DNA of 64,000 nt from Paenibacillus sp. (GCF_031177825.1 NZ_JAPSKE010000016.1:39774-103773); one strand, 5' to 3'. Shown: positions 9,291-17,970, numbered from the stretch's first letter. Notes: generated from the letters alone by a model not told the origin. Numbers and translations: made by a program.

Positions 9291-9899
9291 ATGCTTCATC
9301 CGGATACGGAGCTGCGCTACGTCGACGAGACGATCGGTTTCGGCGTCTTCGCGCGCAAGCGAATTCCGAAGGGGACGATTACGTGGGCGTTGGACGAGCT
9401 GGATCGGCATTTCACGGAGGAGGAAGTATCGGCGTTAGACGATCTGCGGCGAAACTACTTTCTGAAATATTCGTACCGCGACCAGCGCGGACTCTACATT
9501 TTGTGCTGGGATTATGGAAAATACATGAACCACAGCTTCGATGCCAATTGCGTGGGCACGGCTTACGAGCTGGAGCTGGCGGCCCGGGATATCGAGGCGG
9601 GCGAGCAGCTGACGAGCGACTACGGGACGCTGAACGTCGACGAGCCGTTCGACTGCTTGCCGGAGGAAGGGAGCTCGCGCCTCCGGGTCATGCCCGACGA
9701 TCTGCTCCGATACGCGGAAACGTGGGATCGGCTCGCGGCGGACGCCTTCGCGCGGTTCAACGAGGTAGAGCAGCCGTTGAAGCACTTGATGAAGCCGGAG
9801 TTCGCCCGGAAGATCGAAGGGATTACGACGCGGGGCGAGCCGCTGGATTCGATCGCGTCTTTCTACTATGCGGGGCGGCGGGAGCGGGAAACGTCCTGA
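9291..9899 (+). CDS. SET-domain protein, copy 2 (tandem paralogue)
   Basis: A 202-residue paralogue of the preceding gene, clearly collinear from MLHPDTELRYVDETIGFGVF onwards. SET motifs are KYMNHSFDANC and GEQLTSDYGTLN. The ribosome site GAGGAGG lies 8 bases upstream of the ATG. The two copies differ at many positions in the tail and around the acceptor channel, so this is an old duplication rather than an assembly artefact. The C-terminus is shorter than in copy 1. Function as for copy 1: probable lysine methyltransferase of unknown target. The tandem pair could form a heterodimer or have diverged in substrate. Confidence 0.85.
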   Translation: MLHPDTELRYVDETIGFGVFARKRIPKGTITWALDELDRHFTEEEVSALDDLRRNYFLKYSYRDQRGLYILCWDYGKYMNHSFDANCVGTAYELELAARDIEAGEQLTSDYGTLNVDEPFDCLPEEGSSRLRVMPDDLLRYAETWDRLAADAFARFNEVEQPLKHLMKPEFARKIEGITTRGEPLDSIASFYYAGRRERETS

Positions 9900-9994
9900 G
9901 TCGGGAGCGTCAGGGCGTTGAGAACATCCGTCCTGCACTTGGACATGAAATTCTCCCTTTCATCGGCATGATCGAGGCGTCCTTCGCTTACTGA

Positions 9995-10073
9995 ACAGGA
10001 AAAACTCCTTAATAATAAGCGGGAAATGACGATATCCCTTGATTTTGGCGGAATAAGAGGGAGACTTTCCCTC
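9995..10073. repeat. Three short imperfect hairpins in intergenic DNA
   Basis: Between the second SET gene and the AHSA1 gene lie three small inverted repeats: AGGA-N5-TCCT near 9997, GGGA-N10-TCCC at 10021-10038, and GAGGGA-N5-TCCCTC at 10057-10073. The latter two are each preceded by AATAAG. They recall the AATAGGGAAC/GTTCCCTATT elements at 17777-17970. Nothing else is visible in 9900-10118. Confidence 0.4.
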
Positions 10074-10118
10074 CGCGGTACTTCCCTCGATGCGAGCCGC
10101 CCGAGAACCAAAGAAAAA

Positions 10119-10161
10119 CGGGGCGGTCCGTCCAGGCGTTCGAGACCTGGGGACCGCCCCG
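10119..10161 (-). terminator. Rho-independent terminator of the AHSA1 gene
   Basis: A GC-rich hairpin (arm CGGGGCGGTCC paired with GGACCGCCCCG, plus an inner CAGG/CCTG pair), located 4 bases beyond the stop codon on the minus strand and followed on that strand by TTTTTCTTT. Confidence 0.85.
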
Positions 10162-10165
10162 TTCT

Positions 10166-10651
10166 TTAGTTTTTCGGAGAGGCGAGCCGCTCCACCAGCT
10201 CCGCCAAGCGGGCGATCGTCTGCTTGCCGCCTTCGACCGCGCCGTAGTTTTCGACGGCTTGCCTCAACTGCTCGGCCGAGCGGAACCGCGAATGCATCGA
10301 TAACGCCGTGTCGCCGTTCCGGTCCTCGAGCGTCACCGTCACGCGGAACTGTTCTTCGTCCCCGGGCTCGCCATGCGAATAGACGAGACGTTCGGGACGA
10401 ACGACCTCCCGATAGGTGATCAGGTTCGGATACGCCGTGCCGTCGGGACCGTGCATCACGTATTCCCATTGACCGTTCGGCCGGGCTTCGAATCGGCTCG
10501 TCGTCGTAGAGAAGCCGATCGGCCCCCACCACATCGCGAGATGGTTCGGATCCGTGAACGCGTCGAACACGAGCTCGCGAGGCGCGCGGAACGTTCGCTT
10601 CACGACGATTTCCTGCTGTTCTACGTAGGCTTCCGTGTTGAATGCCGACAT
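10166..10651 (-). CDS. AHSA1/SRPBCC-family protein
   Basis: A 161-residue START-like protein of the AHSA1 (activator of Hsp90 ATPase homologue) superfamily. The diagnostic opening VVKRTFRAPRELVFDAFTDPNHLAMWWGP appears at about residues 14-42, followed by the beta-strand signature GQWEYVMHGPDG. The domain is a hydrophobic-cavity fold, and bacterial members have no single known ligand. The ATG at 10651 is chosen over the TTG one codon upstream because GGAGGG sits at the right distance. It is monocistronic, with its own terminator and a promoter region carrying a palindrome (10707-10726). In other genomes such genes often pair with ArsR repressors; none lies next to it here. Confidence 0.85.
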   Translation of the reverse strand: MSAFNTEAYVEQQEIVVKRTFRAPRELVFDAFTDPNHLAMWWGPIGFSTTTSRFEARPNGQWEYVMHGPDGTAYPNLITYREVVRPERLVYSHGEPGDEEQFRVTVTLEDRNGDTALSMHSRFRSAEQLRQAVENYGAVEGGKQTIARLAELVERLASPKN

Positions 10652-10706
10652 CAAGTTCCCTCCAGTTCAAATTCTTTGTTCTTGAACCGAGTGTATCATA
10701 AATTGA

Positions 10707-10726
10707 ATATTCCCGTAAAGGAATAT
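10707..10726. promoter_or_regulatory. Palindrome in the AHSA1 promoter region
   Basis: ATATTCC-N6-GGAATAT is a perfect 7-base inverted repeat about 55 bases before the AHSA1 start, next to TATGAT, a likely -10 on the minus strand. The position fits a repressor operator; the cognate regulator is not in the window. Confidence 0.45.
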
Positions 10727-10803
10727 ACAGAATCATTTTCCGACAACGATACGTTATTTCCCCGGAAATCGACAGGAACCGATCCCGTTTCGCATAAAAG
10801 TCG

Positions 10804-10831
10804 TTACAACGGCTTCCTCCTCGTTTACAAT
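10804..10831 (+). promoter_or_regulatory. Likely sigma-A promoter of the YerB gene
   Basis: TTACAA, a 16-base spacer, then TACAAT, ending 37 bases upstream of the ATG at 10869. Both hexamers are close to consensus in otherwise GC-rich DNA. Confidence 0.6.
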
Positions 10832-10868
10832 AATAGGATACAACTGCCTGAGAGGTGAGCCAACAACG

Positions 10869-11951
10869 ATGAACGTACGACGACGCAAGCTACAACCCCT
10901 GCCCTTGCTGATGCTCTTGTCGTTGCTCGCGGGCTGCGCGGGCGGCGCCGCGCCTGTCGAGGACCCTATCGAAGACACTCCGGTCTCCGACGCCTCCGGG
11001 GCGACGGGCTCCGAAGACGTTGCGGAACAACCGATCCTGCCTTATACATACCCGCTTACCGGACTCCCGGCAGAGGAACTGCTGTCGAATCGCCCCGTCG
11101 TCGTGATGGTGGAAAATTCGCCCGCCGCGCGTCCTCAGACCGGTCTGCATGAAGCGGATCTCGTATATGAAGTGTTGGCGGAAGGCGATATTACGAGGTT
11201 TATCGCCGTCTATCAGAGCGTGGAGTCGGAGGAAATCGGGCCTGTGCGCAGCATCCGTCCGTATTTCGTCCAGCTGGGCATGGAGGTCGACGGCATCCTC
11301 GTCCATGCGGGATGGAGCCAAGAGGCGATGAATTTGATGGTGAAGCATAAGCTGAACCATCTCGACCAGGTGTACGGCGATCACGATTATTATTGGAGGG
11401 ACAAGTCCCGCAAAGCGCCGCACAACTTATACACGAGCATCGAGCTTATCCGCAAGGGCGCGGAGAAAAAGAAGTTCCGCGAGGAATGGACCGACCCGAT
11501 TGTGACGTTCGTCCTGCCGGGAGCGGGAGGGGAGCCGGCGGTGCCGAAGGGCGAGCCGGCGGACCGCGTCGACATCCCGTATATCGGAGGTTACGAGGTC
11601 GGCTACGAATACGATGCGGCGACGAAGACGTACTTGCGCTTGATGAAGGGGGAACCGCATACCGACAAGAAGACGGATGCGCGGTTGTCCGCGACGAACG
11701 TGCTCGTCGTTCAAGCGAAGCACCGCATCGTCGACGACGTCGGTCGGCGGGAAGTGGACGTGCAGGGGCCGGGCAAGGGCGTCCTGCTGCAAGCCGGCGT
11801 GAAACGCGACATCGTATGGGAGCTGAAGAACGGCGTCATCCGCGCGTACGACAAGGAAGGGGCGATCACGGACATACCGTTGCTGCCGGGGAAGACGTGG
11901 GTGCAGATCGTACCGGATTTGTCGAAGGTGACGTTCGGAACGGGTACATAG
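10869..11951 (+). CDS. yerB: YerB-like DUF3048 lipoprotein
   Basis: A 360-residue lipoprotein. Positive N-terminus, hydrophobic segment and lipobox LLAGC at about residues 18-22, then an acidic linker. The DUF3048 N-terminal domain begins at NRPVVVMVENSPAARPQTGLHEAD and continues with ITRFIAVYQS and GPVRSIRPYFVQLGMEVDGILVHAGWS; the C-terminal DUF3048 half ends DIPLLPGKTWVQIVPD. In Bacillus, YerB is a membrane-anchored protein of unknown biochemical role. GAGAGGTGAG precedes the ATG. It is followed by two hairpins, the second a convincing terminator, so it is probably transcribed alone. Confidence 0.85.
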   Translation: MNVRRRKLQPLPLLMLLSLLAGCAGGAAPVEDPIEDTPVSDASGATGSEDVAEQPILPYTYPLTGLPAEELLSNRPVVVMVENSPAARPQTGLHEADLVYEVLAEGDITRFIAVYQSVESEEIGPVRSIRPYFVQLGMEVDGILVHAGWSQEAMNLMVKHKLNHLDQVYGDHDYYWRDKSRKAPHNLYTSIELIRKGAEKKKFREEWTDPIVTFVLPGAGGEPAVPKGEPADRVDIPYIGGYEVGYEYDAATKTYLRLMKGEPHTDKKTDARLSATNVLVVQAKHRIVDDVGRREVDVQGPGKGVLLQAGVKRDIVWELKNGVIRAYDKEGAITDIPLLPGKTWVQIVPDLSKVTFGTGT

Positions 11952-11966
11952 AGGGTAAAAGAAGGG

Positions 11967-11996
11967 GGCGCGAATTGCAACAATACAGTTCGCGCC
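11967..11996. repeat. Hairpin downstream of yerB
   Basis: GGCGCGAA and TTCGCGCC arms enclose 14 bases. It lies just upstream of the T-tailed terminator at 12003 and probably helps 3'-end formation or mRNA stability. Confidence 0.5.
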
Positions 11997-12002
11997 GAAT
12001 TC

Positions 12003-12047
12003 AGCCGAATGTTCTGCAGAATTGCAGATATTCGGCTATTTTTTATT
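12003..12047 (+). terminator. Rho-independent terminator of yerB
   Basis: Stem AGCCGAAT...ATTCGGCT with an inner CTGCA/TGCAG pair, followed by ATTTTTTATT. Confidence 0.85.
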
Positions 12048-12184
12048 AAGAGCGGTTATTACCAGCCACGCACGAGCTTTTTCCAATCTTCGCCATAGTT
12101 TCAGAAATTGTTCAGTGCGTTCTTATATACTATCGCAAAGAACGATTACGAACGAAGGTCGGAAAGCGAAGGTGAAGGTAGCTC

Positions 12185-12709
12185 ATGATATCTTTGTCGC
12201 CGGCGGGAGTCGAAGACGAAGCGTTCCTCTTCGAATTATTCGTCAGCGTCCGACTCGCCGAATACGCCGGTTCGGGGTGGAGCCAGTCGGAGATGCAGAC
12301 GCTGATGTGGGTGGAATTTCGGACACAGCAAGCAACCTATGCGAAGCAGTCAGGCGCGCGGCATGACATCGTGAAGGAGGGAGACGTGCCGATCGGCAGG
12401 ATCTTAACTACGGAGAGCGCGCACGCGGTTCAACTCGTCGATGTATCCCTGATTAAGCCTTATCGGGGCAGGGGGATCGGAACGATGCTGGTTCGAGGGC
12501 TGCAGAAGCTCGTTGCCCCGACGGGAAAGCCGATCCGCCTGCAGGTAGAATTGTATAACCCGGCCATGCGTTTCTATCAACGCCTTGGCTTCCAGCCGCT
12601 TCGGGAACACTTCCCTTATCTCTCCATGGAATGGAGTCCGAAGTCGGGCGGCAACGACGCTCGCCTAACCTCAACGGAAAGCGAATCGCGGGCAAGAGCC
12701 CAGGCCTAA
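12185..12709 (+). CDS. GNAT-family N-acetyltransferase
   Basis: A 174-residue GNAT protein. The acetyl-CoA pyrophosphate loop is at VSLIKPYRGRGIGTMLVRGL (V/I-x-x-x-x-R-G-x-G-I/T pattern) and motif B is LYNPAMRFYQRLGFQPLREH. The acceptor substrate is not predictable. The start at 12185 follows GGTGAAGGTAGCTC, a usable ribosome site. The gene stands alone between terminators: the stem of its own terminator begins inside the last codons and overlaps the stop. Confidence 0.85.
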   Translation: MISLSPAGVEDEAFLFELFVSVRLAEYAGSGWSQSEMQTLMWVEFRTQQATYAKQSGARHDIVKEGDVPIGRILTTESAHAVQLVDVSLIKPYRGRGIGTMLVRGLQKLVAPTGKPIRLQVELYNPAMRFYQRLGFQPLREHFPYLSMEWSPKSGGNDARLTSTESESRARAQA

Positions 12710-12726
12710 CAAGGCCTGGGCTCTTG
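12693..12726 (+). terminator. Terminator overlapping the GNAT stop codon
   Basis: CAAGAGCCCAGGCC and GGCCTGGGCTCTTG form a perfect 14-base stem around a 6-base loop that contains most of the TAA stop, followed by TCTTTT. Confidence 0.85.
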
Positions 12727-12775
12727 TCTTTTCACCGATGGCTGAACTAGGGAAAAACGGCGGCAAAATCATCGA

Positions 12776-12832
12776 TTGCGCATCGGAATCGAGTTTTGAA
12801 CATGTACATGGGGGAGAAGCGTTCCCTATAAT
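12776..12832 (+). promoter_or_regulatory. Regulon-type promoter (site 1) of the heparinase-like gene
   Basis: TTGCGCAT at 12776 and a diverged TTGAACAT at 12796 (offset 20), the latter followed by GTACA. TATAAT at 12827 starts 31 bases after the second TTG. The same arrangement recurs before the genes at 18185, 24123 and 27042. Confidence 0.55.
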
Positions 12833-12903
12833 CCTCCATATCGCGCGTACGCTGCGACGACCATTCGGGAAAGGGGGCGGAAGAGGTCAACGACCGCGCA
12901 TTG

Positions 12904-12919
12904 TTGTAAGTGCTTACAA
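12904..12919. promoter_or_regulatory. cre-like palindrome in the leader of the heparinase-like gene
   Basis: TTGTAAGTGCTTACAA has 7-base arms around TG. The inner 14 bases differ from the usual CcpA catabolite-repression consensus only at the central C of CG. It lies about 70 bases after the proposed -10 and 33 bases before the TTG start, a road-block position. Confidence 0.5.
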
Positions 12920-12951
12920 TTTACTTGGTTACTAATTAAGGAGGGAAAACT

Positions 12952-15900
12952 TTGAAGAGAGCACTCATTCGAGGGACGTCGGTTTGGATGGCCGTCTGCA
13001 TGGCGTTCGGCCTACTGCCGACCGGGGCGTCTATGACCGAAGCGGCGGACGCAACGGGGGAAGAGTCTACTGCACTGTTTCGGTACGATTTCGAAAACGA
13101 CGCCGTCGGCTCGCCGCCGACCGTGAACGCGGAACAATTCGACGCGTGGACGGCTGCGGCCCGCAGCGCGGAGTCGCCGTTGACGGTCGTCGAAGACAAC
13201 GGCGGCAAGGCATTGGAATACGCGCGGGTCGAGACGGCGACGGGCGGCGGCGGACCGCGGGTCGAGAAGCGCATCGATGTCGCGGGCCGGGAGACGTTGA
13301 CCGTCGAATTCCAGATGAAGACGCTGGGTCATCGATTCATGCTGGAGCTGCGCGGCGAAGGGCAGTCGCCGCCCGTGACCCGGCTGCTGCTGCTCGACGG
13401 CAACGGCTTGGTGCCGACCCCGCCGGAAGGGGCTGTTTTTGACAGGAATGCGTACGTCGACGCGAAGATCGAGATCGATGCGGCGGGGCGGACGTTCACG
13501 TCTTACCTGAACGGCTATGCGATCCAAAGCGACGTCCCGCTGCACGCCGACATCGATCTGTCGAAGCCGATAATGCTTCGATTTACGACCAGCGTGCAGC
13601 CGGGAGAGCGGCTGTATTTGGACAACGTCGTCATTACGGGCGCGATGACGGAGGCGGAAGCGAGCGCGATCGTCCGCAAGCTGTCACCCGCCCATCCGCG
13701 TCTGATGGCGACGGCGGACGACTTCGCCGCGCTCGCGGCGCGGATCGGCGCCGACCCGCGTTCCGCCGAATGGTACGGGAAGATTCGAGCGGAGGCGGAA
13801 CGCTTCCTCGCCGAGCCGCCGTCGGAATACGGCTTCCCGGACGGCCGCACGCTGCTGAACGTGAGCCGCCAAGTGTTAAGCCGGAGCTATGCGTTGGCGC
13901 TCGCGTACCGGATCGAAGGCGACGCGAAGTACGCGGAGCGGCTGTGGACGGAGCTGGAGGCGGCGGCCGCCTTCCCGGACTGGAACCCGGAAAGCTTCCT
14001 CAGCGCGGCCGAGATGACGCACGCGTTCGCGATCGGTTACGACTGGGCGTACGACTACTGGTCGCCGGAGCGGAAGGACGCGATTCGCGACGCGATCGTC
14101 CGGCTGGGCTTGACGCCGGGTCTGAACGCCTACCGATCCGGGGCGTGGTGGGTGTCGACGACGAACAACTGGAATCTGGTGTGCAACAGCGGACTCGCCA
14201 TCGGCGCGCTGGCGATCGGCGACGAAGAGCCGGAGCTGGCGGAGGCGATTTTGCAGGCCGGACTCGCCTCGATCCCGCGGGCGCTCGGCGAATACGCGCC
14301 GGACGGCGCGTATCCGGAAGGGGTCACGTACTGGGCGTACGCTAACCGGTATTTCGTGCCGTATTTGGCTTCCTTGCAGACAGCCGTCGGCGAGACGTTC
14401 GGCTTGGCGGAGACGCCGGGTCTGGCGGATACGGGCTCGTTCCCGATCTATATGACGGGTCCGTCCGGACTAACCTTCAACTACTACGACGCTTCCGCGA
14501 GCGCTCAGCGTCCGGCGGAGATGTTCTGGTTCGCAGAGACGTACGGCCGGCCGGAGTACGCTTGGTGGGGGGAAGGCAGCGCGAGCGCTTCGCCGACGCA
14601 GCTGCTCTGGTACGAACCCGGCGCGGCCCTCGACCCGCGGGAAGCCGGCTTGTCCTTGGATAAGCGATTCCGGCGGTCCGAAGCGGCGTCGTTCCGCAGC
14701 GCGTGGGACGCATCCGATGCGTTGTACGTCGGATGGAAGGCCGGCGACAATGCGTTCAACCACGGGGATCTCGATCTCGGGACGTTCGTGCTCGACGCGC
14801 TGGGCGCGCGCTGGGCGTCGGAGCTCGGTTCGGAGGACTACGGTTCGCCGGGGTATTGGAGCGCAGGCCCGAACGGGCAACGCTGGACGTATTACCGCAA
14901 GCGCGCGGAGGGGCAGAACACGCTGGTCGTCAATCCGGGGGCCGGCGACGATCAAGACCCGCGCGCGACCGGGGAGATCGTCCGGTTCGAAAGCGGACCG
15001 ACCGAGGCGTTCGCGGTCGCCGAGCTGTCCGAGGCGTACGCGCATGTCGGCGCGACGTCCTGGCAGCGGGGCATCTCGCTGTTCGACCATCGGCGTCAGG
15101 TGCTCGTTCAAGACGAGCTGCAAGCCGACGAGCCGGCGGACGTCTGGTGGTTCATGCATACGCCGGCCGCCATCGAGGCGGGGGCGGACGGGCGGAGCGC
15201 GATCTTAACGATCGGGGGAGAGCGGATGCTGGCTCGGATCGTGTCCCCTGCCGCCGGGGCGGCGTTTACGATTATGGATGCGGAACCGCTGTGGACATCG
15301 CCCGATCCGCAGCAATCGCCGAACAACAGCGTACGGAAGCTGGCGATCCATCTGGAAGGCGTGACGGACCTTCGGTTGGCGGTCCAGTTCACCCCGCTGC
15401 GCGACGGGGGGCCCGCCGCGGAAGCGGCGGACGTGACGCCGCTCTCCGCCTGGGACGTCGCGCATGACGCCGTGCCGACGCTTAGCGACATCGCGCTCGG
15501 CGGCGTTCCGCTCGCCGCGTTCGCGCCGGGGGCGTTCACGTACGACGTTCCGCTTGCCGCGGGGGCAACGGCGGCGCCGACGGTGACCGCGACCGCCGTG
15601 ACGCCGACGGATACGGTCGACGTCGAGCAAGCGTCTACGCCGGACGGCGCGGCGACGATCCTCGTCTCTCGTGCCGGGGGGCCGACGACGAGGTACGAGG
15701 TGCATTTTCAGAGGGAAGCTTCTTCGGAAGAGGGGCCGGTCGTTACGGCCAGCATTCAGGGGACGTTCCCGCCGGAGCATACGATCGACGACGACTTGAC
15801 GACGTTCTTCTCCGCGCAGGGCTACGGGCAATGGGTGCAGTACGATCTTGGCGAATCGACGTCGATCGACGGCGTATCGCTTGCGTGGTACCAGGGCGAC

Positions 15901-17706
15901 GTCAGGAGCTTCGCCTTTACCATACTTGCGTCGGAGGACGGGGAGACGTGGACGGAAGCGTACGCCGGGTCGAGCAACGGCACGTTGCTGGAGCTCGAGG
16001 CTCATGCGTTTCCGGCCGTCGAAGCCCGCTATGTCCGCATCGTCGGATACGGCAACAGCTCCAACCAATGGATGAGTATCACGGAAGCGCGCCTTCATAC
16101 GGAGGCCGGCGTCTGGCCGGCGTTCGAGACGAGGGCGCCCGTGCTGGAACGCGTCGAGTTGACGGCCGAATACGAACGCTCTGCGGTCGGCGAGACCGGA
16201 CGGCTCGGGGTAAGCGGCATCCTGTCGGACGGCGGCGAAGCCGATCTGGCGCAGGCGCAGGTGCGTTACGGCAGCAGCGACGCATCGGTGGCGGCCGTCG
16301 GCGTTGACGGCGAGCTTACGTTCGTCGGCGCCGGCGAAGCGACGTTGTACGTCGTCGTCGAATCCGCGGACCGTCGCTTGAAATACGACCGGCTGACGGT
16401 GCAGGTCGTCGACCCGAACACGAGGCTGCCCGTCGCGGATGCGTTCGTCCGCGGCGGGTCGTACGGCGACGACCGATACGGGACGTCGTCCGGCATGACG
16501 CTCAAGCAGGATGCGAACGCCGACTTTTACCGGGAGGCGTATCTCGCGATCGACGTCGGCGCGATCGACGGTCCGCTGGAAGCGGCGACGCTATATATTT
16601 ACGCTTCGGTCTCGGATCAAGGGACCGGCGCGGGGGCGTCGGGTCACGCGATCGACGTTCACGCTTTGGCGGGCGAGTGGCAGGAGCATACCGTCACATG
16701 GAACACCCGGCCGACGGTCTTGGAGAAGCTGGCGTCCGTCGGCATCGACGACGTCTTCCAATGGCGCGCGATCGAGCTGCCGGTCGAAGCCGTCGAAGCG
16801 GCTGAAGGCGGCCGACTGGATGTCGCGCTGCGGCACGTCGCCCCGGCCGGGAACCGGTACGCGGTAAGCGTGCGGAGCCGCGAACACGCGACCTACGGTC
16901 CCTACCTCGTGCTGACGCCGAGCGCAACGGTCGAAGCCGTCTGGAGTCCGGAAGCGCCCGACGGCCGGGAAGGCTGGTACGCAAGTCCGGTCACGTTGAC
17001 GTTGCTGCCGCCGGACGCGGCGGAAGCGCGGATCGAGGCGGTGCAGTCGACGGACGGCTCGACGCCGCCGACGGACGGCTTCGCGCCGTATACCGATCCG
17101 ATCCTCTTCGCGGACGGCGTGTACGACGTCGAGTACCGCGCCGTCGGCGGGGAGGCGGCGGGCGCCGTGCGGGTGATGGTCGATACGGAGGCGCCGACGG
17201 TGACGGTGTCGACGTACGGGATCGTCCCCGGGGACGCCGGCGGCATGCCTGTCGCGACGATCGACGCATTCGTGCGGATCGTCTGCGAAGCGTCCGACGA
17301 GCTGTCCGGCGTCGCGGTATCGTCCTGCGCGTCCCCGCTCGTCGAAGCCGAGGCTTACGAGCTCTCGCCGGGCGAGCATACGGCGGCGGCGGAAGCGACG
17401 GACGCGGCCGGCCATACGCGGACGGTCGAGACGGCGTTCGTCGTCGCCGCGACGACGGACGGACTTGTCGCGCTCACCGAGCGATTCGTCGCGGCGATGG
17501 GCGCGCCGGGCGCGGGCGGCATCGCCGAGGCGCTGACGAAGAAGCTGGGGAACGCCGGAGCGGCGATCGCGCGGGGCGACGCCGAGGAAGCCGACGCCTT
17601 ACTGCAGGCGTATAAGGATCAACTCGCCGCGCTGAGCGGCGTCAAGCTGACGGCGTCTCAAGCGGAGACGTTGGCGTTCTGGGCGTCGCAGCTGCAAGGC
17701 GCGTAA
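12952..17706 (+). CDS. Secreted multi-domain heparinase II/III-like polysaccharide lyase
   Basis: A 1584-residue secreted enzyme. TTG start with AAGGAGGG upstream; signal peptide to about residue 31. An N-terminal beta-sandwich is followed by an alpha/alpha toroid from HPRLMATADDFAALAARI (about 246-560) and a heparinase II/III-type beta-sandwich from RRSEAASFRSAWDASDALYVGWKAGDN on (about 576-800). That arrangement matches heparinase/alginate-lyase-type enzymes acting on uronic-acid polysaccharides. C-terminal accessories: a cadherin-like strand set, an F5/8-type C carbohydrate-binding domain (about 930-1055), a Big_2-like domain, a DNRLRE/CBM96-type domain (about 1159-1325), Ig-like domains and a helical FIMAH-like end (about 1503-1584). 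No cell-wall anchor is seen. It has its own regulon-type promoter and terminator. Exact substrate unknown. Confidence 0.8.
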   Translation: MKRALIRGTSVWMAVCMAFGLLPTGASMTEAADATGEESTALFRYDFENDAVGSPPTVNAEQFDAWTAAARSAESPLTVVEDNGGKALEYARVETATGGGGPRVEKRIDVAGRETLTVEFQMKTLGHRFMLELRGEGQSPPVTRLLLLDGNGLVPTPPEGAVFDRNAYVDAKIEIDAAGRTFTSYLNGYAIQSDVPLHADIDLSKPIMLRFTTSVQPGERLYLDNVVITGAMTEAEASAIVRKLSPAHPRLMATADDFAALAARIGADPRSAEWYGKIRAEAERFLAEPPSEYGFPDGRTLLNVSRQVLSRSYALALAYRIEGDAKYAERLWTELEAAAAFPDWNPESFLSAAEMTHAFAIGYDWAYDYWSPERKDAIRDAIVRLGLTPGLNAYRSGAWWVSTTNNWNLVCNSGLAIGALAIGDEEPELAEAILQAGLASIPRALGEYAPDGAYPEGVTYWAYANRYFVPYLASLQTAVGETFGLAETPGLADTGSFPIYMTGPSGLTFNYYDASASAQRPAEMFWFAETYGRPEYAWWGEGSASASPTQLLWYEPGAALDPREAGLSLDKRFRRSEAASFRSAWDASDALYVGWKAGDNAFNHGDLDLGTFVLDALGARWASELGSEDYGSPGYWSAGPNGQRWTYYRKRAEGQNTLVVNPGAGDDQDPRATGEIVRFESGPTEAFAVAELSEAYAHVGATSWQRGISLFDHRRQVLVQDELQADEPADVWWFMHTPAAIEAGADGRSAILTIGGERMLARIVSPAAGAAFTIMDAEPLWTSPDPQQSPNNSVRKLAIHLEGVTDLRLAVQFTPLRDGGPAAEAADVTPLSAWDVAHDAVPTLSDIALGGVPLAAFAPGAFTYDVPLAAGATAAPTVTATAVTPTDTVDVEQASTPDGAATILVSRAGGPTTRYEVHFQREASSEEGPVVTASIQGTFPPEHTIDDDLTTFFSAQGYGQWVQYDLGESTSIDGVSLAWYQGDVRSFAFTILASEDGETWTEAYAGSSNGTLLELEAHAFPAVEARYVRIVGYGNSSNQWMSITEARLHTEAGVWPAFETRAPVLERVELTAEYERSAVGETGRLGVSGILSDGGEADLAQAQVRYGSSDASVAAVGVDGELTFVGAGEATLYVVVESADRRLKYDRLTVQVVDPNTRLPVADAFVRGGSYGDDRYGTSSGMTLKQDANADFYREAYLAIDVGAIDGPLEAATLYIYASVSDQGTGAGASGHAIDVHALAGEWQEHTVTWNTRPTVLEKLASVGIDDVFQWRAIELPVEAVEAAEGGRLDVALRHVAPAGNRYAVSVRSREHATYGPYLVLTPSATVEAVWSPEAPDGREGWYASPVTLTLLPPDAAEARIEAVQSTDGSTPPTDGFAPYTDPILFADGVYDVEYRAVGGEAAGAVRVMVDTEAPTVTVSTYGIVPGDAGGMPVATIDAFVRIVCEASDELSGVAVSSCASPLVEAEAYELSPGEHTAAAEATDAAGHTRTVETAFVVAATTDGLVALTERFVAAMGAPGAGGIAEALTKKLGNAGAAIARGDAEEADALLQAYKDQLAALSGVKLTASQAETLAFWASQLQGA

Positions 17707-17722
17707 ACAGGGATAGCGAATC

Positions 17723-17754
17723 GGCGAGGGTCATCCGGGGGGATGATCCTCGCC
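17723..17754 (+). terminator. Terminator of the heparinase-like gene
   Basis: GGCGAGG and CCTCGCC outer arms with TCATCC/GGATGA inner arms, 16 bases after the stop, followed by TTCGTTATAG; the T-run is short. Confidence 0.6.
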
Positions 17755-17776
17755 TTCGTTATAGCTTTCGTTAGCC

Positions 17777-17970
17777 ATTAGGGAACACGAAATTTCCTTA
17801 TTTTTAACGAACTCCGCACAAAGACCCGAATAGGGAACACGAAAGTTCCTTATTCGCGGTAGAAACGGTACGAAACGGCGCTTCCGAGCGGAATAGAGAA
17901 ATTTTATGTTCCCTATTCGGGAAAATGCGGGGGAGGGAGCGCAAATAGGGAACGTTGGTGTTCCCTATTT
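17777..17970. repeat. Four tandem inverted-repeat elements (AATAGGGAAC / GTTCCCTATT)
   Basis: Four hairpin units of 26-28 bases at about 17777-17803, 17829-17854, 17892-17917 and 17943-17970. Each is bounded by AATAGGGAA-like and TTCC(C/T)TATT-like arms around 7-10 bases. Units 1 and 2 share the loop start CACGAAA; unit 4 has perfect 10-base arms. They are non-coding and not evenly spaced. They resemble a dispersed small palindromic element family rather than a CRISPR. Confidence 0.65.

Noticed and set aside
17777-17970. CRISPR array
   Set aside because: The units are themselves palindromic, of unequal spacing and with different interiors; no cas genes are present in the window.
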